Notes: generated by a model not told the origin, from the sequence alone. 52,929 bases of DNA from Serendipita indica DSM 11827 (GCA_910890315.1 CAJVGD010000034.1:1-52929); one strand, 5' to 3'; counted from the stretch's first letter, positions 36,731-48,801 are shown. Numbers and translations are program-made.

Positions 36731-37203
36731 TCCACGCGCAGATGGCACAAGGTTGATGCGGATAATCAACTGCGCAAGACGCAAAGTAGCACGGGCGTGC
36801 AATGTGGAACAGTCCAAGTTCCACCGGCTGGGCGCCTCTATGGCCGAAGACGAACAAGTGCAGGATAGGGCCTGCAGCTGAGCGATTCAGTTAGAGCCCT
36901 ATAATCCCAATTTGAATTGCTGGTGGGAATAAGTGGCGGTAGCGCGAGTATAAAACCATGCTAGACCATTAAAAGCTAACCCGAGAGGGTTGAGCGTCGA
37001 TTAGCCCGTAAACGGTAGTCTGCCACTGGAAGAACGACTACTATTACGCATGCCGATGAAGGAGTGGACTAAACACTGTGGTATGGGCTCTCACTGCATA
37101 TGAGAGTGGACGGCTCAGAGTGCATAGGGTGGCATTCACGGTATAAGCTACACCATAATCAGTTTTCCGCCCAATTCCAGACGATGGAAGTACCGGGATC
37201 TAC
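36731..37203. other. Intergenic upstream of the divergent Rho gene
   Basis: The promoter region of the minus-strand Rho gene. No coding feature is recognised. Confidence 0.4.
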
Positions 37204-37394
37204 CAATTAGGGCATCTTCGCGCTTCTGCTTGCTAGGCATCAGGAGCGCAGTGCGAATAGCGTATTGAAGCGCCTGTCTTTACCCTCTCTCATGTTTGAA
37301 AAGGGTATCAAAAAGACATATTCTCAGTGTTTTAGCCACATCCCCTTGTCCAGCTATATTCCACAGTGAGCGAGCGATTTGTGACGCGTTTACT
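37204..37394 (-). pseudogene. Relic of a third Rho GTPase gene
   Basis: Two pieces in Rho order on the minus strand. The upstream piece (37341-37394) reads VNASQIARSLWNIAGQGD, matching [18 protein letters not shown] of switch II. The downstream piece (37204-37262) reads ALQYAIRTALLMPSKQKRED, matching the C-terminal helix [18 protein letters not shown] of the neighbouring Rho. The stretch between them is too short, so about 70 codons are missing, and no CAAX box remains. It lies just upstream of the intact minus-strand Rho gene, as expected of a decayed tandem duplicate. Confidence 0.6.
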
Positions 37395-39512
37395 GCCTAT
37401 TTTGACAATCCCGACAGGGTGATTGTTGGCAAGTGTGGCATTCCCAACTGTTCGCTTATCAAAACAGGCGCTTTCTGATTCGGCATATGTCGAGGTTGCG
37501 GTTCAAGTTTGGTTAACCCCCTCGAATACGGAGAAGTTTCGTCGTAATGACTAAGGATCCTACGTCGGCACTCGGCAGGCACTTCCATTGCCGGCGTCTT
37601 GGACTGTAGTTTGCAGCTAGGCGTCGCCGCAGTCTTCAGGCGAATGTCAGGTTGATCTGTACGACGCGTAGAACGCGTCAACTGACTATTGGCTGCATAG
37701 GATTTGTGGAAATGACGGCAAACAGCACTTGGAATCTGTTCTAGACATTTAAATTAGCACGAAGGAATCGTGGAGACGCGATCCCATTCGACTATGAGGG
37801 TCACTGGGCGTGAATACCACAATTCTTCACGTCTTGAGAGAGGAGAAGATGAAGCAGCTGAGGTTGGGAACCGACGATTGTGGTTGACGGGCCCGATTCC
37901 GAGTCGAAAGCAGAGGGAAAGCGGACGCTGAAAATGGGGATAGGTAACTGGAAGAAAAACCAGCATTTGGCTGCGTCACAAGGCATCCAACCCCTGTGAC
38001 ATGTGGACAAGCCGACGGTGTGCTCAGTTGGAGGATACAGGGGCTAAGTTCCGCTTGGATGGCCTTGATGGGATTGTGCTGCAAAGCATGAAAGAGACTG
38101 CGTAGTTGGCTATATATCGTTGGCAGCTGTTATCATCGTGCCCATTCGTGGCTCGTCCATAATGCTCGACGTGGATTGGAGATGTCCGGGACGGCCATTA
38201 GCAGAGCACAACAGATGCACTGCATCCAAGTTGATTAATATTGATAGTGGCCAACTTGGACAGAGTCCATCACGTCGAGTCCAATGTTATATGTATTGAG
38301 GCTGGGCACAAATGGACTCTTGAACCCGCACATCCACCAGTCGACGTCAGGCCAATAGATGAACGACTCTACGACAAGTTAGGACCAGCTTAGACTCGAC
38401 ATTTACTATCGTCGAGTTAATTTGCAGAGCCCATACTTGTTGCAGCTCAAGTCGCTGAGGTTTAGCCTGTGTTTGGCTTTGTTCAGAGGGACTCAGGTTC
38501 CATTATCATCCATAAAACATCAATAAAGTCTCGATCACGAGTTTCGACGCCATTCTCGTGGGGCCAAGCATGTCACCGTCCCACACACATCGATATGAGG
38601 CCTCTAGGGATCAGATTGGACAAACTTCAGACATTTATTTCATCGAATCTGCGAATGGGTAAGTTTCTGGTGAAGAAGAATTCTGTTTGCCGACGGAATT
38701 GCTGTTGCTAATCTCGAGCTCGTTCATATGCAGCAACCAGAAGTCCTATAGTCAAAGTGAAGAAAATTGGTACGTTATTCTTTCACATCCCAGCCTGGTA
38801 ACTGATTCGTAAGTACAGCTTCGTCCTCTCAAATGGTCAGCTATTGAAGTACGAACGTTGAGGAGGAATGAGATGCTCAAGTGGTTAGAAGTCTCATCTT
38901 GTGACGCGTTTATCTCACCTCCAGTTCACTCGCTTAACCGGGCATGCCTCAACCTCGATACTTTAGTCGATTTCCCGTCGAGTAAACCCGCCCTGGGCCT
39001 GGCTGTAATAAATCCTTAGCAGATCATGGTAATATACTCCTGCATCGAAATACACTCAGTTCTCTTACGAGGGAGCCGGTATCGTACGTACTCCGGGTCC
39101 TGTTCGTTGCACCGTTGGACTTTTACCGCCTTGTTTGGATTAGAAGCATCGCCGGTTATTTGATCCATTACAAGAAGGCTGAAGTGATCGATTAGAAGCA
39201 GCATTTATTGGTAGGTGTTCTCGGCTGCAATGACAAGACTCGTAGCAGGCAAGATGGAGAGAATGAAAGGCAACGAACGCCTATTGGACGATCCTCATCC
39301 ATTACCTAAACGCCACTCCAGTCGCCTTGTCCAGGCCTGATCCTGACCTTATCGGCGTGACCCAACCCAAGGCGACGTTAGTTCAACAGACGACTTTCTA
39401 GCGCATCCATAAGACCTTTGGATACGACCTTTCATCCGTACTAGGACGGCCAAATAACGATCACCCAAAAATCAACCTCGCGAGTGAATATCTTGACACG
39501 CTAGAGCGCTCC
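37395..39512. other. Long intergenic stretch, no confident gene
   Basis: No protein domain is recognised in these 2.1 kb. A tRNA-like box A/box B pair occurs near 38873-38930 (see findings). The frames present are short and compositionally unlike proteins. Confidence 0.4.
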
Positions 39513-40350
39513 ATGTCCAGATCAAAGCTTGATGATCTTGGATTCCTGGAATTGGCACCAGGTATCGATCCTGTCGAGTAAGCACATGCCACTCTCCATC
39601 CTCATAGGCGCTAAGCTCGTCGGCTTCAGTATCGTCGCTGTCCACGGTTTAGATGGTCACAGAGAAGAAACTTGGACAACGGAAGATGGAATCCTTTGGC
39701 TGTGCGATCTCCTGCCCTCGGATTTGCCCAACGCCCGTATCCTCATGTATGAATACGATGCAGATACTCGTAGTCAAGAATGCGTATCGACGCAGACAAT
39801 TCGGCAGCATGCGGATGGATTGGCAAAGGCTCTGATACGGTAGCGTACAGGCTACCCACGCGTGCGTGAATGTTCCTAGTTTTGTTGTCCCGGCTGAGCC
39901 ATTTTTAGCGTCCCATCATCTTCATTGCCCACAACTTGGGTGGAATACTCGTCAAATGGGTTCGTTTAAAGGGACCCAATATGGTTCCATGCTCACCCTC
40001 TCGTAGACTCCCGTTATATGTCATAATCAGAGTTTGGCATCACAGGGCAATCTTCGAGACATTCTAGTATCTACTCATGGCGTATTATTCTTTGGAACTC
40101 CACATTCCGGCATGGAAGCAACCCTCGTTGAAACAGTCAACCGATTGGCGTCACTATATATGAAAACAACAGATACCATCCTTAAGGATATCCGGGCGCA
40201 TTCTTCAGATCTCGCAACTGTACAGAGTCTATACGTCGAAGCAAGCGAAAGGATCAGTAGTGTCTTCTTTTGCGAAGAGTACGCGACTCCGATGGAGGGG
40301 AAGAGGCGAACACTGGTGAGAAAAATATTGTTATGCGTTAAATGGTTCTA
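39513..40350 (+). pseudogene. SesB-like alpha/beta hydrolase, truncated and probably inactive
   Basis: Exon 1 (MSRSKLDDLGFLELAPGIDP) splices in phase at an acceptor near 39630 to VAVHGLDGHREETWTTEDGI, then LLPSDLPNARILMYEYDADT. The next block, PIIFIAHNLGGILVKW (near 39913), is the nucleophile elbow, but the serine of AHSLGG is Asn. LASQGNLRDILVSTHGVLFF, GTPHSGMEATLVETVNRLA and LYVEASERISSVFFCEEYAT follow. In fungi such domains head NLR or ankyrin proteins in self/non-self recognition; here no NACHT domain follows. The intron before the elbow block does not restore the frame, which together with the early end suggests a truncated, decaying gene. Confidence 0.62.
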
Positions 40351-41560
40351 AGCAAACCTAGAACGTTCCTCATCACTCGGCTGGGGCGAGCGGGTTCACC
40401 AGTCTAAACCCGTTTATTGACGGAGGGTATCGACATGGGAGGGTACCGGAAAGTCTCTGCTAGTTAAGACATGTACATAGAGTCTTATATAGCAAGGATA
40501 AACATTGGAACGAGGAAAGAGCGATGGGAAGCTAAGCAGGTGCTAAGGCCGTCGCTATGAGGGTATATGCAATAGAGGCTATGAAGAGAAGGGTGAGGAA
40601 TGTGAAGTGGAAGGGTTAACGAGTGTCACGGGTGCGGCTATGACGGGTGTGACGAGGAGAAATCCTCAAAACCTTACACCAAGGCCACTCACGCCCACGC
40701 CTGCCTCGCCTGTCGGCATCCCCCACAAGAGTACGCCTAGAGCAGACAATACAAGTTAGCCAGCCGGAAAACCCACAAATTGGACACATACGCTATATGG
40801 ACGTCGCAGCGGAGCAGCTCTTATGGCGTGAGGGAATCCGTCGAGCATGTCCGTCCATGATACTCCTAGTATACTTCAAGGACTCGTCACATGCGCTCTT
40901 GTCAAGACAAGCAACGTCTTCGCTTGCTCCTTTGACAGCGACACGGCCCTCGTTTCACACTGGTTTGCCTCATCGACAATTCACTCTCTCCCGGGCCCGT
41001 CTACGCTTGTAGAACGGCCTGTAAACGCAATCAGCATCTACCCAAACTCTTCTCCTTCTCGTGACCGTCGGAATAGTTCTCGGTTGCCTTCTCGCTGTCA
41101 TGGAAGGTCTGATCGCGATGACTCTCAGTCCCCTTGTCGGCAGTGGCAAAGTCGACGACGGTTTCGTCGGTGTCGACAGTTAGCTCGACGGCAGTTGACA
41201 ACCTAAGAGAGTGGTAATGAGTGACAAACCAACGGTCAGAGGATCGTGTAACAGACATGAGAAGCCACACGGGCCGTGAGAATCGTTGCAAGGACTATGA
41301 CTAACGATATGAGAAGTAGTTCGGGGTTTACGCGATGTAACAGACTTGCCCAGGGCTGGTGCGAGACTAGACCGGTCAACTTGAGAATTTCTGGACAGAA
41401 ACTGCTCAAAACTGCTCTAATTTTGTATAAAACTTTGGGCAAATCGCCACGGGCAAGGTGGGAAACGACGTTGGATTCATTCAGGCTACCATGTGTACAT
41501 GCATTTCGACTGCAGTTAAGGTTATTCTAAAAAAAGTTCGAGTGTTTCCACCGTCAATTG
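40351..41560. other. Unassigned sequence after the hydrolase fragment
   Basis: No gene can be supported. A plus-strand hydrophobic stretch near 41046-41125 (LLLVTVGIVLGCLLAVMEGL) could be a relic of a membrane-protein exon, but start, stop and splice sites are not evident. Confidence 0.3.
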
Positions 41561-42740
41561 ACCAGATTTCAAACGTTTACTTTTTCCCCCAGACACTCGT
41601 GGCGAGCCTAGAAAGGTGTCCATGGCGTCACTATCGGCTGTAGTCGTTGTCGCAAATTGGGGCATGTCGAGCAAACAGCCGCGTAGCCACTTGTATGCCC
41701 ACGTAGTTGGTTCGTGTTGATTCTGGCGCCGCGGGAGCCGCCGGTAGTCGAGGATTGTCGAGATCGGTTGTAGAGCGCAGATGAGCGTTCGTCGTGCGTC
41801 GCCATCGTAGGTATGAGCGAGTAGGGGGCACAAGCGTCGTCCACAGGTCGAATCAATAACGCCGACCGTCGAAAATGGGTACTTCCGGTTTCGACGGTCC
41901 GGGAGCGTGTTGCATCGGCCAGTGTGCACTACCCCCCAGAGACAATCGAGAAGAATTGTTCGAGGTTGCTTTGACGCAGCTGCGGGGCCCAAATAAGCGC
42001 CTGTTGGACGTCACTGCTGTACGCTACAAAGACGGTCAGTGGCCCGTCTAAAATCAACAATGAGACTTAACCTTCATTGTATATGATCGTCCATGCGCTC
42101 TAGGTGCTAGCAGTTCTCGCATCGTCCGTCCAAAATGACGACGTTCGGTAGGGATGCATAGATGCGGCGGGTGCGGTCATGCATGGTTGAATTGGGCAAC
42201 GAAGGTTAGTGTCTTTGAATTCGCGTTGCCGGAGAGGCGTGGATTGGTGAACACCTTGACGATCCTCTGAAGGCCGGCGGGTGAGGGCGCAGTCAACCAC
42301 AACGGCGCTGGATCTAATTCCTAACAGACTAGTTAGTACGGTGAAATATCTATGTGGTCTTTTGGCATACCTTGTTGCGCTAAACGCCTTGGCGCTGGGT
42401 AACGGGTCATGGGATAAACGAGGGTGATGATAGAGATGGGAGAAATCGACAAGACGGCCGTTGTTGATAAGAGACTGGCGTCGCTTGAGCGTGACCTTGC
42501 GTGATGGCGTCGTGCTCCTCACGTCAGGCCGGGACTAGACCACCTCCCAGGAAAACGTCTCCCGCTTTTGCTCAAAGATTTGTGCTGGTTTTGTATCGTT
42601 GTCGTTTTTGCCACTAGATGAGTTTAAAAAAACCCGTATTAGCTCTATTTATTCGCATGAATGCTTTCCAAAGTACGTACCTCGTTGCGGCTTCCTCGTG
42701 CGCTCGGGGATGACTTTGGATCGACGACTGGACAGGCCAA
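41561..42740 (-). other. Coding-like but unidentified minus-strand sequence, probably decayed
   Basis: Several minus-strand frames follow one another with possible splice sites (for example a GTACGT donor near 42681) and fragments such as RRQSLINNGRLVDFSHLYHH, VFTNPRLSGNANSKTLTFVA and NVVILDGRCENC. They look like pieces of one older gene or of a mobile-element protein, but I recognise no family and the frame is interrupted repeatedly. Confidence 0.3.
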
Positions 42741-43560
42741 AATTTGAACGCTATCCGACTTCTGGTTGATCCCTCGGCTGTCGAGGCTGCAGACTGTCAT
42801 CGATGGTTCATATCACACCAAAGGCGCCTATCCGCGACCCCTCCTTCCGTGGGGGGCCCCAGGGTTAGTCGGAAAATAGTTGAATGTCATTGCTATTCCA
42901 TTGGCTTGCGCGTGTGCTCGCGCCTTATACATTAGACGTCGATGATTGCGTCAATGCGTGCAATCTACCGCGATTTGAATGAGCCTGGATTAAGAAGAAA
43001 AAAGAATTATGAGCGAGCTGAAGCCGTCCAAACGCTTGCAACACGCACTCGACTTGTGCGCCCTGTCTTCAAAACCAAAGGCTGTGCGTCACGTCAAGGA
43101 AGAGTGGTCGAAGCGCGTCTGGGATACATTTTTGGCGGTTGTGGTGATGCTCGGCGGCGGCAAAGATGCAGCGGCGTCGTGGGCGGGACCAAGTTTCGGC
43201 GCAGGTGCCGCCGCCATGATTTGATTTCGCATTCGCAACTTCTGGGAGTGGTAACAATACACTTGACAATCGCATCGGACTCGTCCTCATTGGGTCTGCG
43301 CTTCATGGCAATTAAACAGATTCGGAAATCCAGTCGGCGTTTGTGCATCAACTTGTATTCATTCGATCCAGTTTAGACGTCTGTTCACAGGACTCGCATG
43401 AGCGTGTCTTTAGACTTGAATACCGCGCATTTGCTCGCCACTGTGTCGCACTCCAAATGGCATGGATCAGGCCAGGCGGCTCTTGTTAAAAGACGACGAC
43501 CCATCCCGCCGTCAACTTTGAAGAGGTACTCTTTCTAACTTCACTGCATCATGTCCAGTC
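42741..43560. other. Intergenic
   Basis: A short plus-strand frame (43009-43224) ends in an Ala/Gly-rich stretch but has no domain or paralogue here. Nothing else is supported. Confidence 0.3.
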
Positions 43561-43561
43561 C

Positions 43562-43960
43562 TCAAAGTTCCTCTAAACACGTGACGCAATGGCTGGGCCT
43601 TACTGGCCTTACCTCACGCCTCACGCGTCCTGGTATCGACATGGAACGCTTCCAGCCTGATGGGAAGTGGCCCAGTTGCAAGCTTGCGTTGATGATGTTG
43701 GTGACCATTGGGACGAGTTGCTTGCTGAGCGCTTTGATGGTGACATTGATAACTCCCGACGGGGCTGGGGCCTTGTAGGTAGGGAGTCGGAGGATGGTGT
43801 TGTGCACTTCTTTCTCCGAGATGACGAAGTCTTCGAATGGTTTGTCGTAAGTAGCGTTGCTGATGTCATCAGGAGGGCGGTTGGGGGAGGCGGGAAGAGT
43901 ACTTGCTGGAATAGGCGTGACTTCTGAGAGTTTGTCGATGCGCTTGTCGGTCTGAGAGCA
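43562..43960 (-). mobile_element. Fragment of a non-LTR retrotransposon (LINE) reverse transcriptase
   Basis: A continuous minus-strand frame contains the start of a LINE-type reverse transcriptase: FVISEKEVHNTILRLPTYKA, PAPSGVINVTIKALSKQLVP, MVTNIINASLQLGHFPSGWK and RSMSIP. The A-P-x-P-S/D-G-I/V and the G-x-F-P-x-x-W-K signatures are the first RT blocks. The palm domain with the YADD-type active site that should follow is absent, and neither an endonuclease nor a poly-A tail is found, so only a 0.4-kb piece remains. The clade cannot be fixed; Tad1-like is likely in a basidiomycete. Confidence 0.6.
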
Positions 43961-44543
43961 TTCTCTTATTGCCAGTCTCAGTCATCTGTAGGAATCGCGT
44001 GGTGGTTTGTCTGACAGGCGCGAGCAGGAGTACACAGTCCACATAGTTGATATATCACTAACCGAACGTGTGGGTGCAATCGAGTCACAAACCACGACCC
44101 AGACAAGTATACGCACGCTCAGACAATGCAGCAAGCAACCGGCACCAGACTTTGACCAACTCTTCTGTCTCCATGAGCACGTGGATCGCATCTCCGTATA
44201 GGGTGGACTGCGCGGTCGGTTGGCGGGATCCCGCTGATGATTGTGGTGAGGACCAAGTTACATTGGCCCTTGATCCAGTTGCTACACTGACCTCCTCGGT
44301 GTTGAAGCGAAGTGTGTATTCTGTCTACAGCGAAATGGTGTAATGATAGGCGACTTGATGTAGACGATATTTGTTGGACGCTCTACTTGTCTGAATCTTC
44401 TGACCTTTGGTACGGCGTACGGCACACCCGCATTGCTGGATTTATATTTCCCTTCATGGCCTCTATCGGCTGTGCAAGGTGGATGTCTGATGGCCGGTTA
44501 AGATCGATGGGCGCCAATTCCACTTGGACCCCATCTCCTCCCC
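43961..44543. other. Intergenic between LINE fragment and NLR
   Basis: It may include further decayed LINE sequence on the minus strand, but no motif is clear. It must also hold the promoter of the NLR gene if that gene is expressed. Confidence 0.3.
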
Positions 44544-47500
44544 ATGTCGCTGAGAACATTTGCCACGCTCAAGAAGAAGGGAAAATCCCAAAAAGACACT
44601 CCCATACGCTCGTGATCCAGATCTCGCATATGATCGCACTCGCAACAACCTTCTCGAAGGCCTCAAGGTTGCAAAGGCGGTGACCGAGGCGACCTCTTTC
44701 CTTGGACCTATGAAGGCAGTTTGCGAGCTCGGTATTCTCTTCCTGGAAACGACAAAGGTGAGATCTGGTTTCGCGCTCAAATCTCCTCCGTTGGCGCGTG
44801 CTGATTACTCGATGCCAAAGGCCGTTGATGAAAACACGTCGAGCCTCAATGAAGTTCACCAGAGGCTCTCTGCCCACATTGGAATCTTGGATGAAAGCAT
44901 TGGGACTTTGCCTTCCGAGACACGTGGGCCAGCAGCGATTGCCGAATTCCAACACGCGCAACAGCAATACGTAGCGTGAGTTTCAAACTTATTCATCGTG
45001 CCCTCTGATGTGCCTTCTGACACCGAGTCCCACTTCACAGTGGCCTCAAAGTCATTCGGGACAGGCTCAAAGACATGCTCGCCCAACGAGGCAGCGTCAG
45101 CTTGCGTAGTATCCTCGGAAAGATTGCAGACGCACGCATTGATCCAGAGATTATTGCATCGATCAAGGAAGAGATTGCCCAGCTCTCGAAAATCTTTTCC
45201 GTAGGCAATTCGCAAACTGCGGCACCGGCTGACTCGACGTTTTCTCAGGAAGCGACATCAAGATCCATGATTGTCCTTCAAGAGGAAGGTATGCATGTCT
45301 TTCTTCCACCTGGGCCGTAACTTAGCGTCGTAAAGCATGGAAGATGGCCAGCCTTGGGCCTGAGCAGGCCCGACCCATGGGTACTCAGCACCAGCTCTGC
45401 TTGCCTGGGACGCGAACTTCAGTTCTCCAAGAGATCCGCAACTGGGCTACTGGCGAAGATTCCGAAAAGCCTATCTTTTGGCTTTGCGACATCGGTGGGA
45501 CGGGTAAATCCACTGTCGCGTATACGCTCTGTCATGAGTGGGATACTAGCGATCATATAGTCATTGCTCGTTTCTTCTTCTCGAAGAATGCCCGGTCGAC
45601 ATCAGAGACGGACATTGTCTGCACGACACTGGGTAATGATCTCGGCTCCAAGGACAAACTATTCGAACCTATGTAGAAAATGCACTCCTCGAAGACAAGC
45701 AGCTTAATACGCGACCTTTATTTCACCAGTTCTCAAAACTTGTCGGAGCCTCCATACGCCTAACGTCTAAACGTGTCGTTTTGGTCATCGATGCGGTCGA
45801 CGAGTGTAGGGCGAATATGAGGCGATCTACTCCATCTCATTGTTGAACAACTCTCGAGTCTTTCAAACCTCCGGATCCTTCTCACTAGCCGCCCAGAGCC
45901 AGATATAATGATGTTACTTCAGGGAAAGGCTATTGTTAGGAATATGCACTACAAGCTTCAAGGAAGCAATAATCCGTCAAATGTTGATGATATCAAGGCT
46001 TACGTCGAGAAATACTTTACTGGGCTCCTTACACGCTCGGAGCGTCAACAGCTTGTCGACAAAGCTAACGGGCTTTTTATATGGGTCGCTACGGCCCGGC
46101 TAGAGCTTGATCGAGTCGAGGGGCCAGATGATCGTACTCGTACACTCGCTCGCCTTATCACACGAGGAGAAGGCGGGGACATAAACCGCCTTTATGCCGG
46201 GATTCTTCGTCGCCTCTCTCTGGAGACCTCTCTGGAAAAGGTAAAAAAATTATTGCAACCATTTCTGTCCTTTTCGAGCCAGTTTCTATACCGGCACTCT
46301 CTGAACTCATGGGTACGAACCCGGGAGATTTGGAGCCTATGATCATGTCTATGCGCAGCATACTTCGTGCCGAGCATGTCGTCGAGTTTCTGCATCCAAC
46401 GTTTCAAGAATACCTTCTCAGTCCACACAATGTGGATATGCCATTCGAATCAACAGCAATGCATTCAGACGTGACCATTTCTGTCCTCAAAGTGCTTCAG
46501 GAGGATCTGAAGGAGGACATTTGTGGCATTTCCCTGCCAAACGAACCTTATCCAAAGAATGCAGACGTCATGGATCTGGATAAACGTCTGGAACGATTAT
46601 GGACAAGTTGTCCGGCACTACCTTATGCGGCAAAGTACTGGGGCTATCATGTGTCTACCGCCGTAACAGAGAAACAGGTGGCCCAGATGCTGCGGAGGTT
46701 TTTAGAAAGTCGAATTTTCTACCTTGTAGAGCTGTTAAGCTTGATGGGTCGCTTGCATCTTATTCGAAATTTCGAGGAGATTCGGCGAAGTTGTGAATAC
46801 CAAGGGTTGGGTGATGAAGTCGAGGTGAGCTAATGCTACATACGATATGTGTATTGACCGCAATGACAATAGGTATGCCATGATACAGTTAGACTTGTCC
46901 AGAGGCATCAAAAAAAACTAGAGAAGAGTGCGCTGGATATCTACTCTTCAGGGCTACTATTCCTCCCTCAAAAGTCACAACTGTGGACAATATACAAGAG
47001 CAAGTTTTCAGATCGACTACCAAGAATCATTGGAGGACCATCAGTGCATTGGCCCTCACACCAGACTTTGACTGGACATATCCAGGAGGTCCAATGTCTG
47101 GCCTTCTCGCCAGATGGGCGCCGTCTTGCATCTGGATCTAGGGATGGCACTGTACGCCTGTGGGATGGGACCACCGGTGCAAGCCTTGGGACGCTCAAGG
47201 GACATACCCATTCTGTCCAATGTCTGGCCTTCTCAACAGACGGGTGCCGTCTTGCATCTGGATCTGGGGATCGCACTGTACGCCTGTGGGATGGGACCAC
47301 TGGTGCAAGCCTTGGGACGCTCGAGGGACATACCCATTCTGTCCAATGTCTGGCTTTCTCGCCAGACGGGCGCCATCTCACGTCTGGATCTGAGGATCGC
47401 ACTGTACACCTGTGGGATGGGACCACCGGTGTAAGCCTTGGGACGCTCAAGGGACATACCCATTCTGTCCAATGTCTGGCCTTCTTGCCAGATGGGCGCC

Positions 47501-48801
47501 ATCTTGCATCTGGATCTTGGGATGGCACTGTACGCCTGTGGGATGGGACCACCGGTGCAAGCCTTGGGACGCTCAAGGGACATACCCGGGGGGTCCAATG
47601 TCTGGCCTTCTCGCCAGACGGGTGCCGTCTCGCATCTGGATCTTGGGATGGCACTGTATGCCTGTGGGATGGGACCACCGGTGCAAGCCTTGGGACGCTC
47701 AAGGGACATACCCATTCTGTCCAATGTCTGGCCTTCTCGCCAGATGGGCACCATCTTGCGTCTGGATCTTGGGATCGCACTGTATGCCTGTGGGATGGGA
47801 CCACCGGTGCAAGCCTTGGGACGCTCAAGGGACATACCGAGGGGGTCTTATGTCTGGCCTTTTCACCAGATGGGCGCCATCTTGCATCTGGATCTGAGGA
47901 TCGCACTGTATGCCTGTGGGATGGGACCACCGGTGCGAGCCTTGGGACGCTCAAGGGACATACCAAGGGGGTCTTATGTCTAGCCTTCTCGCCAGATGGG
48001 CGCTGTCTCGCATCTGGATCTGAGGATTGCACTGTATGCCTGTGGGATGGGACCACTGGTACAAGGCTTGGGATGCTCGAGGGACATACCGAGGGGGTCT
48101 TATGTCTGGCCTTCTCGCCAGATGGGCGCCGTCTTGCATCTGGATCTTGGGATCGCACTGTATGCCTGTGGGATGGGACCACCGGTGCAAGCCTTGGGAC
48201 GCTCAAGGGACATACAGATTATGTCTTGTGTCTGGCCTTCTCGCCAGGTGGGTGGCGTCTCGCATCTGGATCTGGGGATGGCACTGTACACCTGTGGGAT
48301 GGGACCACTGGTGCAAGCCTTGGGACACTTGAGGGACATACCAGGGAGGTCTCATGTCTGGCCTTCTCGCCAGATGGGCGCCATCTTGCGTCTGGATCTG
48401 GGGATTGCACTGTACACCTGTGGGATATCACCACCTCACCCAGTTTGGAACCTCTTTATGAGCTCAATTATGCTCCCAGGCTTTTATATTTCTCCCAAGG
48501 TGGACACTTCTTACATGTGGACAATGGAACAGTACTCAATGTCTCCCACGATTGCCTTCAGTCGCTCTCATCTCCATGTCCAAGTGTCATGCCCAGCCAT
48601 GAGCATTCCACAGTAGCTGTTGACTACGCCAGTCAGGAGCTGTGGTCTGTTTGTTGTCCATACCGTAGATATCGGATCCCTGATGAGTTTAGGTTGGGGT
48701 GCTCCACCAAATCCCAAGATAAAATCGCCCTAGGTCTACAGAATGGACAGGTCATGGTCATTGATTTTGCAAAATTTTCTGACCCACATACCCAATTGTA
48801 A
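44544..48801 (+). pseudogene. NACHT-WD40 NLR-type protein, frame-broken in the NACHT half
   Basis: Fungal NLRs of this build act in self/non-self recognition and regulated cell death. The N-terminal helical region is visible (NNLLEGLKVAKAVTEATSFL, DMLAQRGSVSLRSILGKIAD), then the NACHT domain: LPGTRTSVLQEIRNWATGED, Walker A in IFWLCDIGGTGKSTVAYTLC (near 45470), Walker B in RVVLVIDAVDEC (near 45775), LRILLTSRPEPDI (near 45870), YFTGLLTRSERQQLVDKANG and the C-terminal NACHT helices (VVEFLHPTFQEYLLS, near 46380). Walker A, Walker B and the sensor block lie in three different frames between 45676 and 45870, and the first exon is also out of frame, so at least three breaks exist. From 46309 on it is clean: an intron near 46830-46872 leads to the WD40 propeller and a unique C terminus ending at 48801. 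Confidence 0.8.
47071..48432 (+). repeat. Eleven near-identical 126-bp WD40 repeats
   Basis: Each 42-residue unit runs GHTxxVQCLAFSPDGRxLAS, GSxDxTVxLW, DGTTGASLGTLK. I count eleven units in one uninterrupted frame, highly similar at the DNA level, which points to recent amplification or gene conversion. Differences cluster at a few codons: the pair before V-[QLS]-C (HS, RG, EG, KG, DY, RE), the residue before D (R, G, E, W), the one after it (G, R, C) and the one before LW (R, H, C). Because 126 is divisible by three and the unit lacks stops in several frames, large open frames also appear on the other strand; they are not genes. Confidence 0.92.

Noticed and set aside
40797-41206. Ser/Arg-rich plus-strand frames as a membrane-protein gene
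   Set aside because: A hydrophobic stretch exists in one frame only, with no workable start, stop or splice sites.
46968-48206. 412-codon open frame on the minus strand
   Set aside because: It is the complement of the WD40 repeats; a 126-bp unit without stops in several frames produces long shadow frames on both strands. The plus-strand frame gives perfect WD40 motifs.
47071-48432. CRISPR-like array of direct repeats
   Set aside because: The 126-bp units are contiguous coding WD40 repeats without spacers, in a eukaryote.
47114-48616. Additional plus-strand frames through the repeat (for example 47412-47897, 47996-48616)
   Set aside because: Out-of-frame reading of the same 126-bp repeats; no protein-like pattern other than the periodicity.
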